DNA of 64,000 nucleotides, from positions 5,424,501 to 5,488,500 of the forward strand of contig NZ_CP022219.1 in assembly GCF_004114915.1 (NCBI RefSeq), written 5' to 3'. Position 1 is the stretch's first letter. Each line of letters opens with the position of its first letter. The translations under genes and the position numbers were made by a program. This document shows positions 1 to 10,602 of the stretch, one piece after another. The notes below the pieces were generated by a model that was not told where the DNA came from, did no database searches, and saw nothing but the letters and a program-made list of their open reading frames with translations. The DNA is from Bradyrhizobium guangxiense. GTDB taxonomy: Bacteria > Pseudomonadota > Alphaproteobacteria > Rhizobiales > Xanthobacteraceae.

Positions 1-44
1 TCGGGATGCCCGAGGCGACGGGCGTCACGGCCAGCCTGGTTTGA
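1..44 (+). CDS. 3' end of an unidentified gene (partial)
   Basis: Reading from base 3, thirteen codons (GMPEATGVTASLV) run to a TGA at 42-44, with G or C at almost every third position as in the neighbouring genes. The rest of the gene lies outside the window, so no product can be assigned. The 237 bases between here and the next gene show no coding signal and probably hold its promoter. The call rests only on frame and codon bias. Confidence 0.4.
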   Translation, partial: GMPEATGVTASLV

Positions 45-281
45 TCTTCGTCATCAAATCCGGTGCCCAGCGCCCGGAATCGCCGCATCCGGCCCAAGCC
101 GGGCCATCGCCGTACTCGCCGATTTGCGAAAACGTTGCATCCATGCGAGGTCTGGCTTTACGTAACGGAGGCTGCCGGGATGGCTCGGCAGATACTCCGG
201 GTGCCGGTTCCGGGCGGCAGGTTCCAGCTCTGCCGGCGATAGCCGGACGATGGGCGAAAGAAAAAGAACAAGTCATCGAAG

Positions 282-1100
282 ATGGATCAGTCGACGTTGC
301 AGGTCGTTCGCGCGGTGGAGGCCGGCGCGACAACCATGAAGAGCGTCATCGACGCGACCGGATTGTCTCGTCTCAAGGTCGAGCGCGCATTGAACACGCT
401 GGAGAAGCAGAAGCTGCTGGTCCGCGACGGCCAGGGCTTTCGTGCGACCAGCGTGCCGAAGACGGCGCCGCTGGCCCGGCAATGTGGATCGTGCAACGCC
501 TGCTGCGACGTTCTCGAGGTGGCCGCGGTCGACAAGCCGGTGAACCAGCTCTGCAAGCATTGGCAGACGGGCACCGGGTGCACCATCTACGATCGCCGCC
601 CGCAAATGTGCCGTTCCTTCGTTTGCGCATGGCTGCAAGGGCATCTCGACGACGAATGGTTTCCCGCCAAGTCGGGCATCATCGTGCATTTCAGCCAGGA
701 CGCCGTGAACGTCACGGTCGACGACCATTGCCCCGATCGCTGGCGCGAGGAGCCGTATTTCAGCAAGCTCGTCGAATGGTCGCTGAACGGGATCAAGCGG
801 ATCGGAAACCGGGGCTATGCCACCTTGGTTGTCTCCGGCGCCGACCGCTTCCTGCTGCTCGGACGCACCGTCGTTCCCGAGCCGACGCTGTTCGGCACGG
901 CATTCGTGCCGCTCACGGCCGACACGTTCCGGTTCTGGCGGGCGAACTCGCCGGAACATTTGCAGCGACTGCACGAACGCATCGCCGAGATGGAGCGGAT
1001 CAGGCAGGAATTCGGCTCCTGCGCCATCCCGGAGAACGAGGACGACGATCCGCAGCCGCCCTACCGTCCCGCACTTCTACGGCAATCGAATCACGCCTGA
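282..1100 (+). CDS. Winged-helix plus YkgJ-type Cys-cluster protein
   Basis: A 272-residue soluble protein. Residues 1-58 look like a winged helix (TMKSVIDATGLSRLKVERAL, then a basic wing). The middle carries eight cysteines: C68, C71, C74 and C75 (CxxCxxCC), then C91, C100, C110 and C115. This is the layout of the YkgJ family, predicted to bind a metal or an Fe-S cluster. The ligand and target are unknown. Fusing a DNA-binding-like head to the Cys cluster would suit a metal- or redox-responsive regulator, but that is inference. It is followed after 104 bases by an ATPase gene on the same strand, so the two may be co-transcribed. The start is the ATG before DQSTLQ; the upstream Shine-Dalgarno (SD) sequence is weak. 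Confidence 0.75.
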   Translation: MDQSTLQVVRAVEAGATTMKSVIDATGLSRLKVERALNTLEKQKLLVRDGQGFRATSVPKTAPLARQCGSCNACCDVLEVAAVDKPVNQLCKHWQTGTGCTIYDRRPQMCRSFVCAWLQGHLDDEWFPAKSGIIVHFSQDAVNVTVDDHCPDRWREEPYFSKLVEWSLNGIKRIGNRGYATLVVSGADRFLLLGRTVVPEPTLFGTAFVPLTADTFRFWRANSPEHLQRLHERIAEMERIRQEFGSCAIPENEDDDPQPPYRPALLRQSNHA

Positions 1101-1204
1101 ACGCCGCCGTGGGCAACGCGGCACGATTCGCCCTGTGCGGCTCGACGCGCCGCGACGGGATTGATAAGCCCCTGTCCGCGAAGACGGGGACTTGAGTCGA
1201 GGAC

Positions 1205-2719
1205 ATGACGATTGCGATCGAGATGGGGCAGACCACGGCAGGCGCCGCGGCCGCCATGGACCTCGAGGAACTGCTGGCGACCCGCCTCCTCGTGCAGGGC
1301 AATTCGGGCTCCGGCAAATCGCATTTGCTGCGGCGGCTACTGGAGCAGAGCGCGCCCTGGGTGCAGCAGGCCATCATCGACCCCGAAGGCGATTTCGTCA
1401 CGCTGGCCGAGCGCTTCGGTCATCTCGTGATCGCGGCCGAGGATCACACCGAGCGCGGCCTGCAGGTCGCCGGCGAGCGGGCGCGGCTGCACCGCGTCTC
1501 CACGGTGCTCAATCTCGAAGGCTTAGATGCCGAGAACCAGATGCGCCGTGCCGCGGCGTTTCTCGGCGGGATGTTCGACGTCGACCGCGACCATTGGTAT
1601 CCGATGCTCGTGATCGTCGACGAGGCGCAGCTGTTCGCGCCGGCGGTGGCCGGCGAGGTCTCGGACGAAGCGCGCAAGCTCTCGCTCGGCGCCATGACCA
1701 ACCTGATGTGCCGCGGCCGCAAGCGCGGGCTGGCCGGCATCATCGCGACGCAACGTCTGGCCAAGCTCGCCAAGAACGTCGCGGCGGAAGCCTCCAACTT
1801 CCTGATGGGCCGGACCTTCCTCGACATCGACATGGCGCGCGCCGCCGATCTGCTCGGCATGGAACGGCGGCAGGCCGAGGCCTTTCGCGACCTCGAGCGC
1901 GGACAATTCATGGCGCTGGGGCCGGCGCTGTCGCGCCGTCCGCTGCGCCTGAACATCGGCCCGACCGAAACGAGCCCGCGCAACTCGACGCCGCGCCTGA
2001 TGCCGCTGCCGGAAGCGACCACGGAAGACATGCGCGCCGTGATCCTGGCCGCGCCGCCGCCCGACGCCAGCCGGCCGCAGCGGCGGCCGGCGCCGGATCT
2101 GCTGGAGCAGCTTCGCGCCGCGAAGGCGGCCGCCACTCCGGAGACCCGACCCGAGGTGGTCGAGGTGGCAGTCAGTGCCGAGGAGCTTGCGGAGCGGCGC
2201 GAGCGCGTCGACCGCACGCTGCGCGCCGTGCTCGCCGAGCCCGACGCGGGCTTCCGCGCGATCGGCGTGCTCTATCAGGAGTTCGCGGTCCGCTGCCGCA
2301 TCGAGGGCCTCGGCTCGGCTGTGCCCGATCTCAACGAGTTTCGCCGCATGCTGACGCATGCGCGCGCCGGTCTCGGCACCGATCTTACGGAAGACGACGC
2401 CTGGCAGGATGTGGCGCTGCGCGCCTCGATCCTGCCCGACGACATGCAGGGCGTGTTCATGATGATCGCGCGTGCGGCCAAGGAAGGCTGGCCGTGTCCC
2501 GGCGATGCCGCGATCGCGCGCGCCTATGGCTCGCATTCGCTGCGCCGGGCGCAGCGGCTGCTCGGCTACATGGAGGAGCAGGGCCTGATCGTCGTCCAGC
2601 TCGATGGTGGCGGACGCAGGATCGTGACGCTGGTCGAGCTGGCCTGGGCGACTGCGCCAGGCGATCCCAATGGCGACGACTTGCCGACGGAGCAGGTCGC
2701 GCGAGCGGCGTCGGCCTGA
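1205..2719 (+). CDS. HerA/DUF87-like P-loop ATPase
   Basis: A 504-residue cytoplasmic ATPase. Walker A is GNSGSGKS (32-39) and Walker B MLVIVDEAQ (134-142), followed by a GLAGIIATQR sensor stretch (about 173-182). This order and spacing match the HerA/VirB4-like DUF87 ATPases, hexameric motors that act on DNA or protein. Residues after about 250 become Ala/Arg/Glu rich, and the C-terminal third has helical blocks (around 300-330 and 395-480) that I cannot assign. No HerA partner nuclease (NurA) is nearby, so a role in DNA end processing is not supported by context. The gene ends 3 bases before the convergent livF, so the two meet tail to tail. Confidence 0.8.
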   Translation: MTIAIEMGQTTAGAAAAMDLEELLATRLLVQGNSGSGKSHLLRRLLEQSAPWVQQAIIDPEGDFVTLAERFGHLVIAAEDHTERGLQVAGERARLHRVSTVLNLEGLDAENQMRRAAAFLGGMFDVDRDHWYPMLVIVDEAQLFAPAVAGEVSDEARKLSLGAMTNLMCRGRKRGLAGIIATQRLAKLAKNVAAEASNFLMGRTFLDIDMARAADLLGMERRQAEAFRDLERGQFMALGPALSRRPLRLNIGPTETSPRNSTPRLMPLPEATTEDMRAVILAAPPPDASRPQRRPAPDLLEQLRAAKAAATPETRPEVVEVAVSAEELAERRERVDRTLRAVLAEPDAGFRAIGVLYQEFAVRCRIEGLGSAVPDLNEFRRMLTHARAGLGTDLTEDDAWQDVALRASILPDDMQGVFMMIARAAKEGWPCPGDAAIARAYGSHSLRRAQRLLGYMEEQGLIVVQLDGGGRRIVTLVELAWATAPGDPNGDDLPTEQVARAASA

Positions 2720-2722
2720 GCG

Positions 2723-3459
2723 TCAGGCGGCCTCGGAGCCGCCGAGATAGGCGTCGCGGATGCGCGGGTCGTCTTTCAACGCCCGCGCCGGGCCTGACAG
2801 CACGATCCTGCCGGTCTGCAACACATAGGCCTCGTGCGCGATCTCGAGCGCGAGGCTGGCGTTCTGCTCGACCATGAAGACGGAGACGCCCTCCTGGTTG
2901 ATGGTCCTGATCAGCTCCAGTACACGGTCGACATAGAGCGGCGACAAGCCCATGGTCGGCTCGTCCATCACGATCATTCGGGGACGGCTCATCAGCGCCC
3001 GCGCCATCGCCACCATCTGCTGCTCGCCGCCGGAGAGCGAGCCGGCCCGCTGCGACAGCCGCTGGCCGAGCTTGGGGAACAGGGTGAGCATCTTGTCCAG
3101 ATCCTGGCCGATCGCCTCGCGGTCGTTGCGCACGAAGGCGCCCATCAGGATGTTCTCGCGCACGCTCATGTCGGCGAACAGCCGCCGCGCCTCCGGCACC
3201 GAGGCGATGCCGCGGCGGACGATCTGCGGCGTGGACAGACCGATCAGCGAGGCGCCGTCGAAGGCCACCTCGCCCGAGCGCGGCTTCACCAGGCCAAGGA
3301 TGATCTTCATCGTGGTCGACTTGCCGCTGGCATTGCCGCCGAGCAGGCAGACGATGTGGCCGCGTCCGACCGTGATCGACAGGTCGAAATGCACCTGCGC
3401 CTGGCCGTAGAAGGTGTTGACGTTGGACAGCGCCAGCAGCGGCTCGGGAGCTGGATTGG

Positions 3460-3463
<4 letters not shown>
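2723..3463 (-). CDS. livF: LIV-type ABC transporter ATP-binding protein LivF
   Basis: A 246-residue ATPase of a branched-chain-amino-acid-type importer that drives uptake at the inner membrane with LivG. Walker A is unusual, GGNASGKST (42-50), instead of GPNGAGKTT, but it keeps the G-x4-GK-S/T core. The signature LSGGEQQ (143-149) and Walker B MIVMDEP (163-169) are intact. Its start overlaps the end of livG by four bases (ATGA), which indicates translational coupling. It is the last gene of a seven-gene minus-strand operon that begins with the luciferase-like monooxygenase at 9653. The substrate may therefore be linked to that enzyme rather than an ordinary amino acid (inference). Confidence 0.92.
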
Positions 3464-4307
<844 letters not shown>

Positions 4308-4308
<1 letters not shown>

Positions 4309-6131
4309 CAGATCGTCCCCAGCAGGCCCTGCGGCCTGAACCGCACGAGCAGCAGGAGCACGATGCCGTAGATCAGGATGCGGTACTCCGCCGCGATCCT
4401 GAAGACCTCGGGCAGCCCGACCAGCGCCACCGATCCGAGAATTGCGCCGACGACATTGCCGAGGCCGCCGAGGATGACGACGGTCAGCGCCAGGATCGAT
4501 TGCTGCGTGTTGAAGGTTTCGTGGTTGATGTAGGAATAGAGGTGCGCGGCGATGCCGCCGCTGACGCCGGCTGCGAACCCGCCGAAGATGAAGGCCAGCG
4601 ATTTGTAGCGGTTCAGGCTGAGGCCATAGGCGCGCGCGGCGATGTCGTCGTCGCGGATGGCGCGGAAGCTGCGGCCGAGATGCGAGGTGAGCAGCCGCCC
4701 CTGCAGCAGCGCCAGCACGAGCATCACCGCAAGGCTGAACCAGTAGATCGAGGTTGGGCTGACCAAATCGTAGCCGAACAGCGACAGCGGCGGGATGCCG
4801 GAGATGCCGATCGGCCCGCGCGTGACGCTTTCCCAGTTCAGGATCACCAGCGAGACGATCTCGCCGATGGCAAGGGTCGCGATCGACACATAATGCCCGC
4901 GCAGACGGAAGGAGGGCGAGATCAAGAGCGTGCCGAGCGCAGCGCTCATCAGGCCGCCACCGATCACGGCAAGGCCGACCGGAACGTTGAGGGTCAACGA
5001 CAGCAGCGCCGATGTATAGGCGCCGATCGCAAGTAGCGCGGCGTGTCCGAGCGAAACCTGCCCCATCGTGCCGGCGACCAGCGTCAGGCTGAGCGCGAGC
5101 ATGCCGAGCAGCCAGGCATTGATCAGGGTCTGCAGCACGTAGAACGACACCGGGAACAACGGCAGGATGGCGAAGATCGCGGCCGCCGCAGCCAGGGCCC
5201 AGCGCGGAATGCGCACCGGGCGGCTCGGCGCGATGAACGTGCCGGTGAGCGGCTCGGGCGGGGCCTGCCGCGCGCTGGCGAACAACCCGTTCGGCCGCAG
5301 CACGAGCACGACGACGAGCAGCAGGAACGCGAACAGATTGCGGTAGCTGGTGCCGAACACCGCGACGCCGTAGCTCTCGACCAGTCCGAGCAGCAGGCTG
5401 CCGATCACAGCGCCCGGCACATTGCCGGCGCCCCCGACCACTTCGGCGACCACGCCCTTGAGCGTCGCCTGCAGGCTCATCGCGGTGTCGATCTGGTTGT
5501 AGTACATGCCGACCAGCATGCCGGAGACGCCGCCGAGCGCAGCTGCGATGCCGAACACGGCCTGGTTGACGCGATTGACGTCGACGCCCATCTGCATCGC
5601 GGCGTCGCGGTCCTGCGAAGCCGCGCGCACCGCCCAGCCGAGCTTGCTGTAGCGCAGGAACACGAACAGCAGCAGCGCGCTGGTGATGCCGACGCCGGCG
5701 ATCAAGAGATCGAGCGGGCCGATCGTGCCGCCTCCGACCTGGAAGCGGACGTCCGGCAGCTGGCTCGGCAGCGCGCGCGGATTGGGCGAGAAGGTCAGCA
5801 TGACCAGCTGGTCGAGCACGAAGCTGATGCCGATGGTCGCGAGCAGCGGCGCGATCCGCACCGAGTTCTGCAGTGGCCGCAGGCCGAACCGCTCGATGAT
5901 CAGCCCGACCAGTGCGGCGGCCGCGGCCACCATGATGATGGTGAGCGGCAGCGGCGTATGCAGCTGCACCACCGCACCCCAGCCGATATAGGCGCCGACC
6001 AGATAGATCGAGCCTTGCGCGAAGTTGATCAGCCGGCTGACGCCGAAGATCAGCGCAAGCCCGACCGCAACGAGGGCGTAGACATTGCCAACGATCAGCC
6101 CGTTGATCGTGTAGTCGAGCCAGGAAGACAA
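4308..6131 (-). CDS. Fused LivH-LivM permease of LIV-type ABC transporter
   Basis: A 607-residue integral membrane protein that joins both permease subunits. Residues 1 to about 290 are LivH-like (NGLIVGNVYALVAVGLALIF near the start, ending in LRPNGLFASA). A short linker leads into LivM-like residues from about 310 to 607 (IPRWALAAAAAIFAILPLFP, SLTLVAGTMGQVSLGHAALL, ending RFRPQGLLGTI). The two are normally separate proteins of about 290 and 320 residues, so the length equals their sum and there is no internal stop. It would form the whole translocation pore with one copy each of LivG and LivF. It sits 56 bases downstream of its binding-protein gene. Confidence 0.92.
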
Positions 6132-6187
6132 AAATTGGTCCCCGCGTGCAAAGGAAAACGGCCGGAGCGGTCGCTCCGGCCGTCAGG

Positions 6188-7345
6188 TCAGGTCGGCTTG
6201 CCGTCCCAGAGCGCGAACTGGCCCTTGCGGACGACGAGCTCGGCGTTCATGGCGCCCTTGACGCGGCGGCTCTCGACGTCGAACGTCGCCTGGCCGAAGA
6301 TGACGCTGGAGACGTCCTTCACTTTCGCGAAGGCGTCGCGGATCGCGCGGCGGTCGGTACCGCCGATTTTCACCACGGCAGCGGCCATGTTCATCGCATC
6401 ATAAGAATAGGCATTGAAGGCGTCGGGCTCCTGCCCGCCATACTTGGCCTTGAAGCCGGCGATGAACTTCTTCACCTCGGGCCTGGGATCCTGAGGGAAA
6501 TAGCGCGTGCCGAGATGAACGTCCTCGACCGCCTCGCCGCCGAGCTCGATGAATTTCGGCGAATAGACCGAGCTCGCGGCGCACATCACCTGCTTCAGGC
6601 CAACCTGGCGGGCCTGACGCGCGATCAGCGCACCGTCGGAATAATAGGAGATCAGAATCAGCCCGTCGGGACTGGCGTCGCGCACCCGGACCAGCGTCGA
6701 GCGGAAGTCACGCTCCTCCGCGATGTAGCCCTCCGTCACCGCGATTTCGGCGCCGTATTCCTTCGCCGCCTTGACGAAATAGTCGCGGCTGGTGCGGCCC
6801 CAATCGGTGTTGAGGTGCAGCACGGCGAGCTTCTTGAGGCCGAGGCGCTTCACCGCATAGGCCGCCAGCAGCGGCTGCTCGTCGGCCTGGCTGACGGAGG
6901 TGCTCCACATGAAGTCGCCGCCCTTGGTGAAGTCAGGGTGCGAGTTGGTGAAGCCGAACTGCACGAGGCCACCGCGCTGATAGATCGGCGAAGCCGCCAT
7001 CGAGGCCGGGCTCGAGAAGTCGCCGAGCTCCATGACGATGCGGGGATCGGAGACGAACTTCTGGGCGATCGCCACCGACTGGCGCGGATCGCTCTGGCTG
7101 TCCTCGAACTGGTAAGCGAGCTTGCGGCCGTTGATGCCGCCGGCCGCCATGATCTCATCGAGTGCGAGGTCGAAGCCCTGCTTCCACTGCGTGCCATATT
7201 GCGCGTTCGGCCCCGTGAGGGGGCCGCTGACGCCGAGCAGGATCGGTTCGGACGATTGCGCCAAGGCGGCGCGCGAGAAGGCGGCGCCCGCCATCATGGC
7301 GGCCAGCGAGCCCTTGACCAGGCTTCGACGATCGATGTTGCTCAT
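6188..7345 (-). CDS. LIV-type periplasmic binding protein (type 1 PBP fold)
   Basis: A 385-residue substrate-binding protein for the adjacent fused permease. It begins MSNIDRRSLVKGSLAAMMAG and runs to an AQS cleavage region, a twin-arginine-type signal peptide. The mature protein opens EPILLGVSGPLTGPNAQYG, the standard start of the LivK/Leu-Ile-Val-binding family. The start chosen has a GGAG eight bases upstream; an in-frame ATG four codons earlier is possible. The ligand cannot be read from sequence. The operon partners are a luciferase-like monooxygenase, a CMD-domain protein and an AhpD-like protein, so it may deliver the compound they oxidise (inference). Confidence 0.9.
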   Translation of the reverse strand: MSNIDRRSLVKGSLAAMMAGAAFSRAALAQSSEPILLGVSGPLTGPNAQYGTQWKQGFDLALDEIMAAGGINGRKLAYQFEDSQSDPRQSVAIAQKFVSDPRIVMELGDFSSPASMAASPIYQRGGLVQFGFTNSHPDFTKGGDFMWSTSVSQADEQPLLAAYAVKRLGLKKLAVLHLNTDWGRTSRDYFVKAAKEYGAEIAVTEGYIAEERDFRSTLVRVRDASPDGLILISYYSDGALIARQARQVGLKQVMCAASSVYSPKFIELGGEAVEDVHLGTRYFPQDPRPEVKKFIAGFKAKYGGQEPDAFNAYSYDAMNMAAAVVKIGGTDRRAIRDAFAKVKDVSSVIFGQATFDVESRRVKGAMNAELVVRKGQFALWDGKPT

Positions 7346-7398
7346 GCACGGCTCCATCCACTTTAGTTGATACAAGCAGCAATTTCCATGCCGGTTCC

Positions 7399-7977
7399 CT
7401 ATTTCGAGGGTTCGCCAAGCGACAGCATCAGCCGGTTCGCCCAGTTGAAGAAGGACGCACCATTGATGACGTCGACGATCTCGGCATCGTCGAGACCGGC
7501 GCGGCGCAGCTCCGCGATGTTGTCGGGACCGAACGCGATCGGCGTCGCGGCCAGCGCGACCGAGGCTTTGACCACCGCATTCCAGCGCGCACCGAGATCG
7601 GCCTTGACGCCTTCGTCGAGCAGCCGCTGCACATCGTCGCGGCGCTTGGAATAGGTGCTGGCAAAGCGCGCATGCACGGAGGCGCAATAGATGCAGCCGT
7701 TGTAACGCGAGGTCGCGGCGGCGGCGAGCTCACGCTCGGCGCGCGGCAGGCCGTCGACGACATTGTAGAAGATGTCCTTATCGGTCTTGGTGCGGGCTTC
7801 CAGCACTTCGGGATCGCGCACCAGAAGGCGGAAATATTCCGACTTGGCACGGGCGCGGTCGACGAGACCGGCGTAATGCCGCTCGGTCAGCTCGGCCTCG
7901 GGCAGCGGATCGATCCAGGAGACCCAGCCGAGCTCGTCCTGGGTGAAGGCGACGGGCGGATTGACGGCGGCGCTCAT
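7399..7977 (-). CDS. AhpD-like alkylhydroperoxidase-domain protein (Avi_7169 type)
   Basis: A 192-residue protein of the AhpD/CMD superfamily. The redox motif C95-x-x-C98 with H102 (NGCIYCASVHARF) is the catalytic pattern of AhpD-like peroxidases. The N-terminal region (TQDELGWVSWIDPLPEAELT) and overall length fit the Avi_7169 subfamily, which typically occurs beside the CMD protein encoded next door. It may reduce peroxides formed by the flavin monooxygenase of the same operon (inference). The start ATG has a strong GAGGAGG upstream, and only 15 bases separate it from the CMD gene. Confidence 0.85.
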   Translation of the reverse strand: MSAAVNPPVAFTQDELGWVSWIDPLPEAELTERHYAGLVDRARAKSEYFRLLVRDPEVLEARTKTDKDIFYNVVDGLPRAERELAAAATSRYNGCIYCASVHARFASTYSKRRDDVQRLLDEGVKADLGARWNAVVKASVALAATPIAFGPDNIAELRRAGLDDAEIVDVINGASFFNWANRLMLSLGEPSK

Positions 7978-7992
7978 GATTGCGGCCTCCTC

Positions 7993-8592
7993 TTATGCGT
8001 TCACGGCTGCGAGCGTGCGAAAGCCGCTGACGACGCGTAGCTGGAACGACAGGAATGCGACGAGCTGGGAGAAGGTGACGATGCCGGTGGTCGACCAGCC
8101 GGCTTCGAGCAGCGCCTTCATGTCGCCCGCTGCCGCATCGCGGGGCCGAAACACCAGGAGATGCGCGTGTTCGAGCGCTGCTGCGAGCCTGGCGCCAAGT
8201 GCCGGCTTGCTCGCCGCACTCACCCGGTAGATCAGACCGGCGGTGTTTTCGATCGACAACGGACCGGCAGGATACGAGCCATACGGACCCGAGGTCCTGC
8301 CCCGTGCGATCTCCGCCTCGATCACCTCCAGCAGGCTCCCCCCAGCCGGATTTGCGAAGAGCTTCTCGCGATAGAAGGCGGCAACGGGCGATTCGCCATG
8401 GAGCCCGGTCACGAAGGCCGCAACTGCAGCGCGCTCTACAAGCGAGCAATCGCTCGCGTCGATCGGCTCGAACAGCGAGAGGGAGCTCTTCTGCGCATTC
8501 TCGCGCGCCTGCTGGCGGCGCGCGCGGATGGCATCCAAGGCCGACCCCGGCTCGATCCCGGCGAGTGTATCGATGATATCCTGCGTGCTCAT
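7993..8592 (-). CDS. CMD-domain protein (Avi_7170 type)
   Basis: A 199-residue carboxymuconolactone-decarboxylase-domain protein. It has the family's helical pattern (LVERAAVAAFVTGLHGESP; LLEAGWSTTGIVTFSQLVAF) but no CxxC pair, so it is unlikely to be a thiol peroxidase itself. Its length and its position between a luciferase-like enzyme and an AhpD-like protein match the Avi_7170 family, whose function is not established as far as I know. Two adjacent ATGs (8595 and 8592) follow a GAGG; the second has the better spacing and was chosen. Confidence 0.78.
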   Translation of the reverse strand: MSTQDIIDTLAGIEPGSALDAIRARRQQARENAQKSSLSLFEPIDASDCSLVERAAVAAFVTGLHGESPVAAFYREKLFANPAGGSLLEVIEAEIARGRTSGPYGSYPAGPLSIENTAGLIYRVSAASKPALGARLAAALEHAHLLVFRPRDAAAGDMKALLEAGWSTTGIVTFSQLVAFLSFQLRVVSGFRTLAAVNA

Positions 8593-8618
8593 CATTCTGC
8601 CTCGTGCATTCATTCCAA

Positions 8619-9653
8619 CTAGACCGCCAGCGCGACGTCGGCCGCCGTCCGGGTCCAGCCCAGCGCCGGCGCGACCTTGTCCGCGACCAGCTCGATCGAG
8701 CGCAGAACATGGGGATGCGCCGCGTCGACCGAATGCACCTGGAAGACGAGATCCGTCACCCGCTCCAGCGTCGCGTCGCTGCGCAGCGAGGCGATGACGT
8801 GGTCGGCGTCGCCGACATGGGTGTCGAACGCCGTGATCATCTCCTCCAGGGTCTCGCCCGGCTTGGCGTGGCCGCCCTTGAGGAATTGCGGCAGCGCGCG
8901 CCGCAGCCCAATATCGGCGAAGCGCAGAGCTTCGGCATGGTCGTCGGCGACGAAGACGCTGCGCGAGGCCATGATGCGAGGTTCGGCCCCTTTTGGCAGC
9001 GCTTCCAGATAGGCATCGATGACCGGGTTCTGGATCTCGGCGAGGGTGGCCTTCGGCGCCTCCTTGGTCCGCGGTTGGGTCCGCGACAGCAAGAGGCCGT
9101 CGCCTGCCTTGCCCGCACGCGCCCCGCCGGCGACCGAGAACGTCGCCTGCCAGATGCGCTTGTCCAGTTGCGGCCTTTGCGGATAGATCGTGTCACCGCC
9201 GGCGAGCGGCTTGCCGACCAGCGCCGTGCGGACGACGTCCAGATTTCGGGCAAAGATCTCGTTGCGCTGGGCGCTGTCGAGGCCGAAGGCGGCGAAGGCC
9301 GACGGATTGCCGCCGGTGCCGACGCCGAGCTCGAAACGGCCGCTGCAGAGGAGATCGAGCACCGCGGCGTCCTCAGCGACCCGCACCGCGTTCTCCAGCG
9401 GCAGCGTGACGATGCCGGTGCCGAGGCGGATGCGCGAGGTCTGGGCTGCGACGTAGCCGAGGAACGTGAAGGGCGACGGCAGGCCGCCTTCGCGCTCGTG
9501 GAAATGATGCTGCGCGATCCACGCGGAATCGAGGCCGGCCTCTTCGGCGCGCACGATCTGCTCGGCCGCGAAGCGATATCGCTCGGCGGCCGGGGCCTCG
9601 TCGAGAAGCCGCGTGAAGAACCCCAGGCGTTTCAGATTTGCAAAGCGTTTCAT
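8619..9653 (-). CDS. Putative FMN-dependent luciferase-like monooxygenase (KPN_01858 type)
   Basis: A 344-residue TIM-barrel enzyme of the bacterial luciferase/alkanesulfonate monooxygenase superfamily. Recognisable stretches are LDSAWIAQHHFHEREGG (His pair near the flavin site), RIRLGTGIVTLPLENAVRVA and CSGRFELGVGTGGNP. These enzymes use reduced FMN and oxygen to oxidise small organic, often sulfur-containing, substrates. Sequence and neighbourhood (CMD protein, AhpD-like protein, ABC importer) fit the KPN_01858 group, whose substrate is unknown to me. It is the first gene of the minus-strand operon ending at livF. A flavin reductase partner is not encoded nearby. Confidence 0.85.
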   Translation of the reverse strand: MKRFANLKRLGFFTRLLDEAPAAERYRFAAEQIVRAEEAGLDSAWIAQHHFHEREGGLPSPFTFLGYVAAQTSRIRLGTGIVTLPLENAVRVAEDAAVLDLLCSGRFELGVGTGGNPSAFAAFGLDSAQRNEIFARNLDVVRTALVGKPLAGGDTIYPQRPQLDKRIWQATFSVAGGARAGKAGDGLLLSRTQPRTKEAPKATLAEIQNPVIDAYLEALPKGAEPRIMASRSVFVADDHAEALRFADIGLRRALPQFLKGGHAKPGETLEEMITAFDTHVGDADHVIASLRSDATLERVTDLVFQVHSVDAAHPHVLRSIELVADKVAPALGWTRTAADVALAV

Positions 9654-9744
9654 ACGACCCCTGTCGGACTGGGATGGCCAGGCCGCCGATGATGTCGGTT
9701 ACTGCTGCTCCAGACAAGCGGGCATTGCGCAAGGCTCGTACGCA

Positions 9745-9770
9745 AGATTCCTGCGCGAGATTCCTGCGCA
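9745..9770. promoter_or_regulatory. Tandem 13-base direct repeat upstream of the monooxygenase operon
   Basis: The motif AGATTCCTGCGC occurs twice in direct succession (9745 and 9758), about 90 bases upstream of the luciferase-like gene and downstream of metQ. Two helically phased copies in a promoter region could be an activator-binding site. No regulator gene is adjacent, so this is only suggestive. Confidence 0.3.
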
Positions 9771-9819
9771 AGGCTGCCGCCGGGATCGCCCCTGCGTGGG
9801 CTTTGACTGGGCAGACTGC

Positions 9820-10602
9820 CTACCAGCTCGGCAGCACCGCGCCCTTGAACTTGGTCAGGACGAACTCCCTGACCTCCGGCGTGTGGTAGCTGTCGACGAG
9901 GACCTTGACCCAGGGCTTGTCCTTGTCGGCGGTGCGCACCGCGATCAGGTTGACGTAGGGGCCCTTGGGGTCCTCGCGCAGGATCGGGTCCTTGACCGGA
10001 TCGAGGCCCGCCTGGGTTGCGTAATTGGTGTTGATCGCGGCGGCGTCGACATCGTCGAGTGCGCGCGGCGCCTGCGCCGCGTCAACCTCGATGAACTTCA
10101 GCTTCTTGGGATTCTCGGTGATGTCGAGCACCGTCGGCTTGAAGCCGGTGCCCTCCTTCAGCTTGATCACGCCCTTGTCGCGCAGCAGCAGCAGCACGCG
10201 GCCGCCATTGGTCGGATCGTTCGGGATCGAGACCTTGCCGCCCTCGGGAAGGTCGGCGAAGGCCTTGTGCTTCTTCGAGTACACGCCGATCGGGAAGTTC
10301 ACGGTGAGGCCGACGGCCTCGATCTTGTAGCCACGGTCGGCCTTCTGGTTGTCCAGGTAAGGCTGGTTCTGGAACGAATTGGCCTGGATCTCGCCGGCAT
10401 CGAGCGCGGCGTTCGGCACGACGTAGTCGGAGAATTCGAGGAGCTGGATGTCGAGGCCCTGCTTGGCGGCGATCGGTTTCACCGCCTCCAGGATCTGCGC
10501 ATGCGGCCCCGGCGTCACACCGATCTTGATGGTTTCGGCCGAGGCCGAGGCCGCCCCCAGGGCGAGGGCGGCGGACAGGATCAGGGGGAGGCGAAACGAC
10601 AT
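9820..10602 (-). CDS. metQ: MetQ/NlpA-family periplasmic binding protein
   Basis: A 260-residue binding protein of the MetQ family (D/L-methionine and related ligands). It has an N-terminal Sec signal (MSFRLPLILSAALALG, cleavage near ASA-E). The family patterns are IKIGVTPGPHAQILEAVKPI, DYVVPNAALDAGEIQANSFQ and NPKKLKFIEVDAAQAPRAL. No lipobox cysteine follows the signal, so it would be a free periplasmic protein rather than the usual lipoprotein. The start has a GGAG seven bases upstream; an open frame continues far upstream but is antisense to the next gene. No MetN or MetI gene is next to it. With the flavin monooxygenase nearby a sulfur-compound link is possible, but that is inference. Confidence 0.88.
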   Translation of the reverse strand: MSFRLPLILSAALALGAASASAETIKIGVTPGPHAQILEAVKPIAAKQGLDIQLLEFSDYVVPNAALDAGEIQANSFQNQPYLDNQKADRGYKIEAVGLTVNFPIGVYSKKHKAFADLPEGGKVSIPNDPTNGGRVLLLLRDKGVIKLKEGTGFKPTVLDITENPKKLKFIEVDAAQAPRALDDVDAAAINTNYATQAGLDPVKDPILREDPKGPYVNLIAVRTADKDKPWVKVLVDSYHTPEVREFVLTKFKGAVLPSW

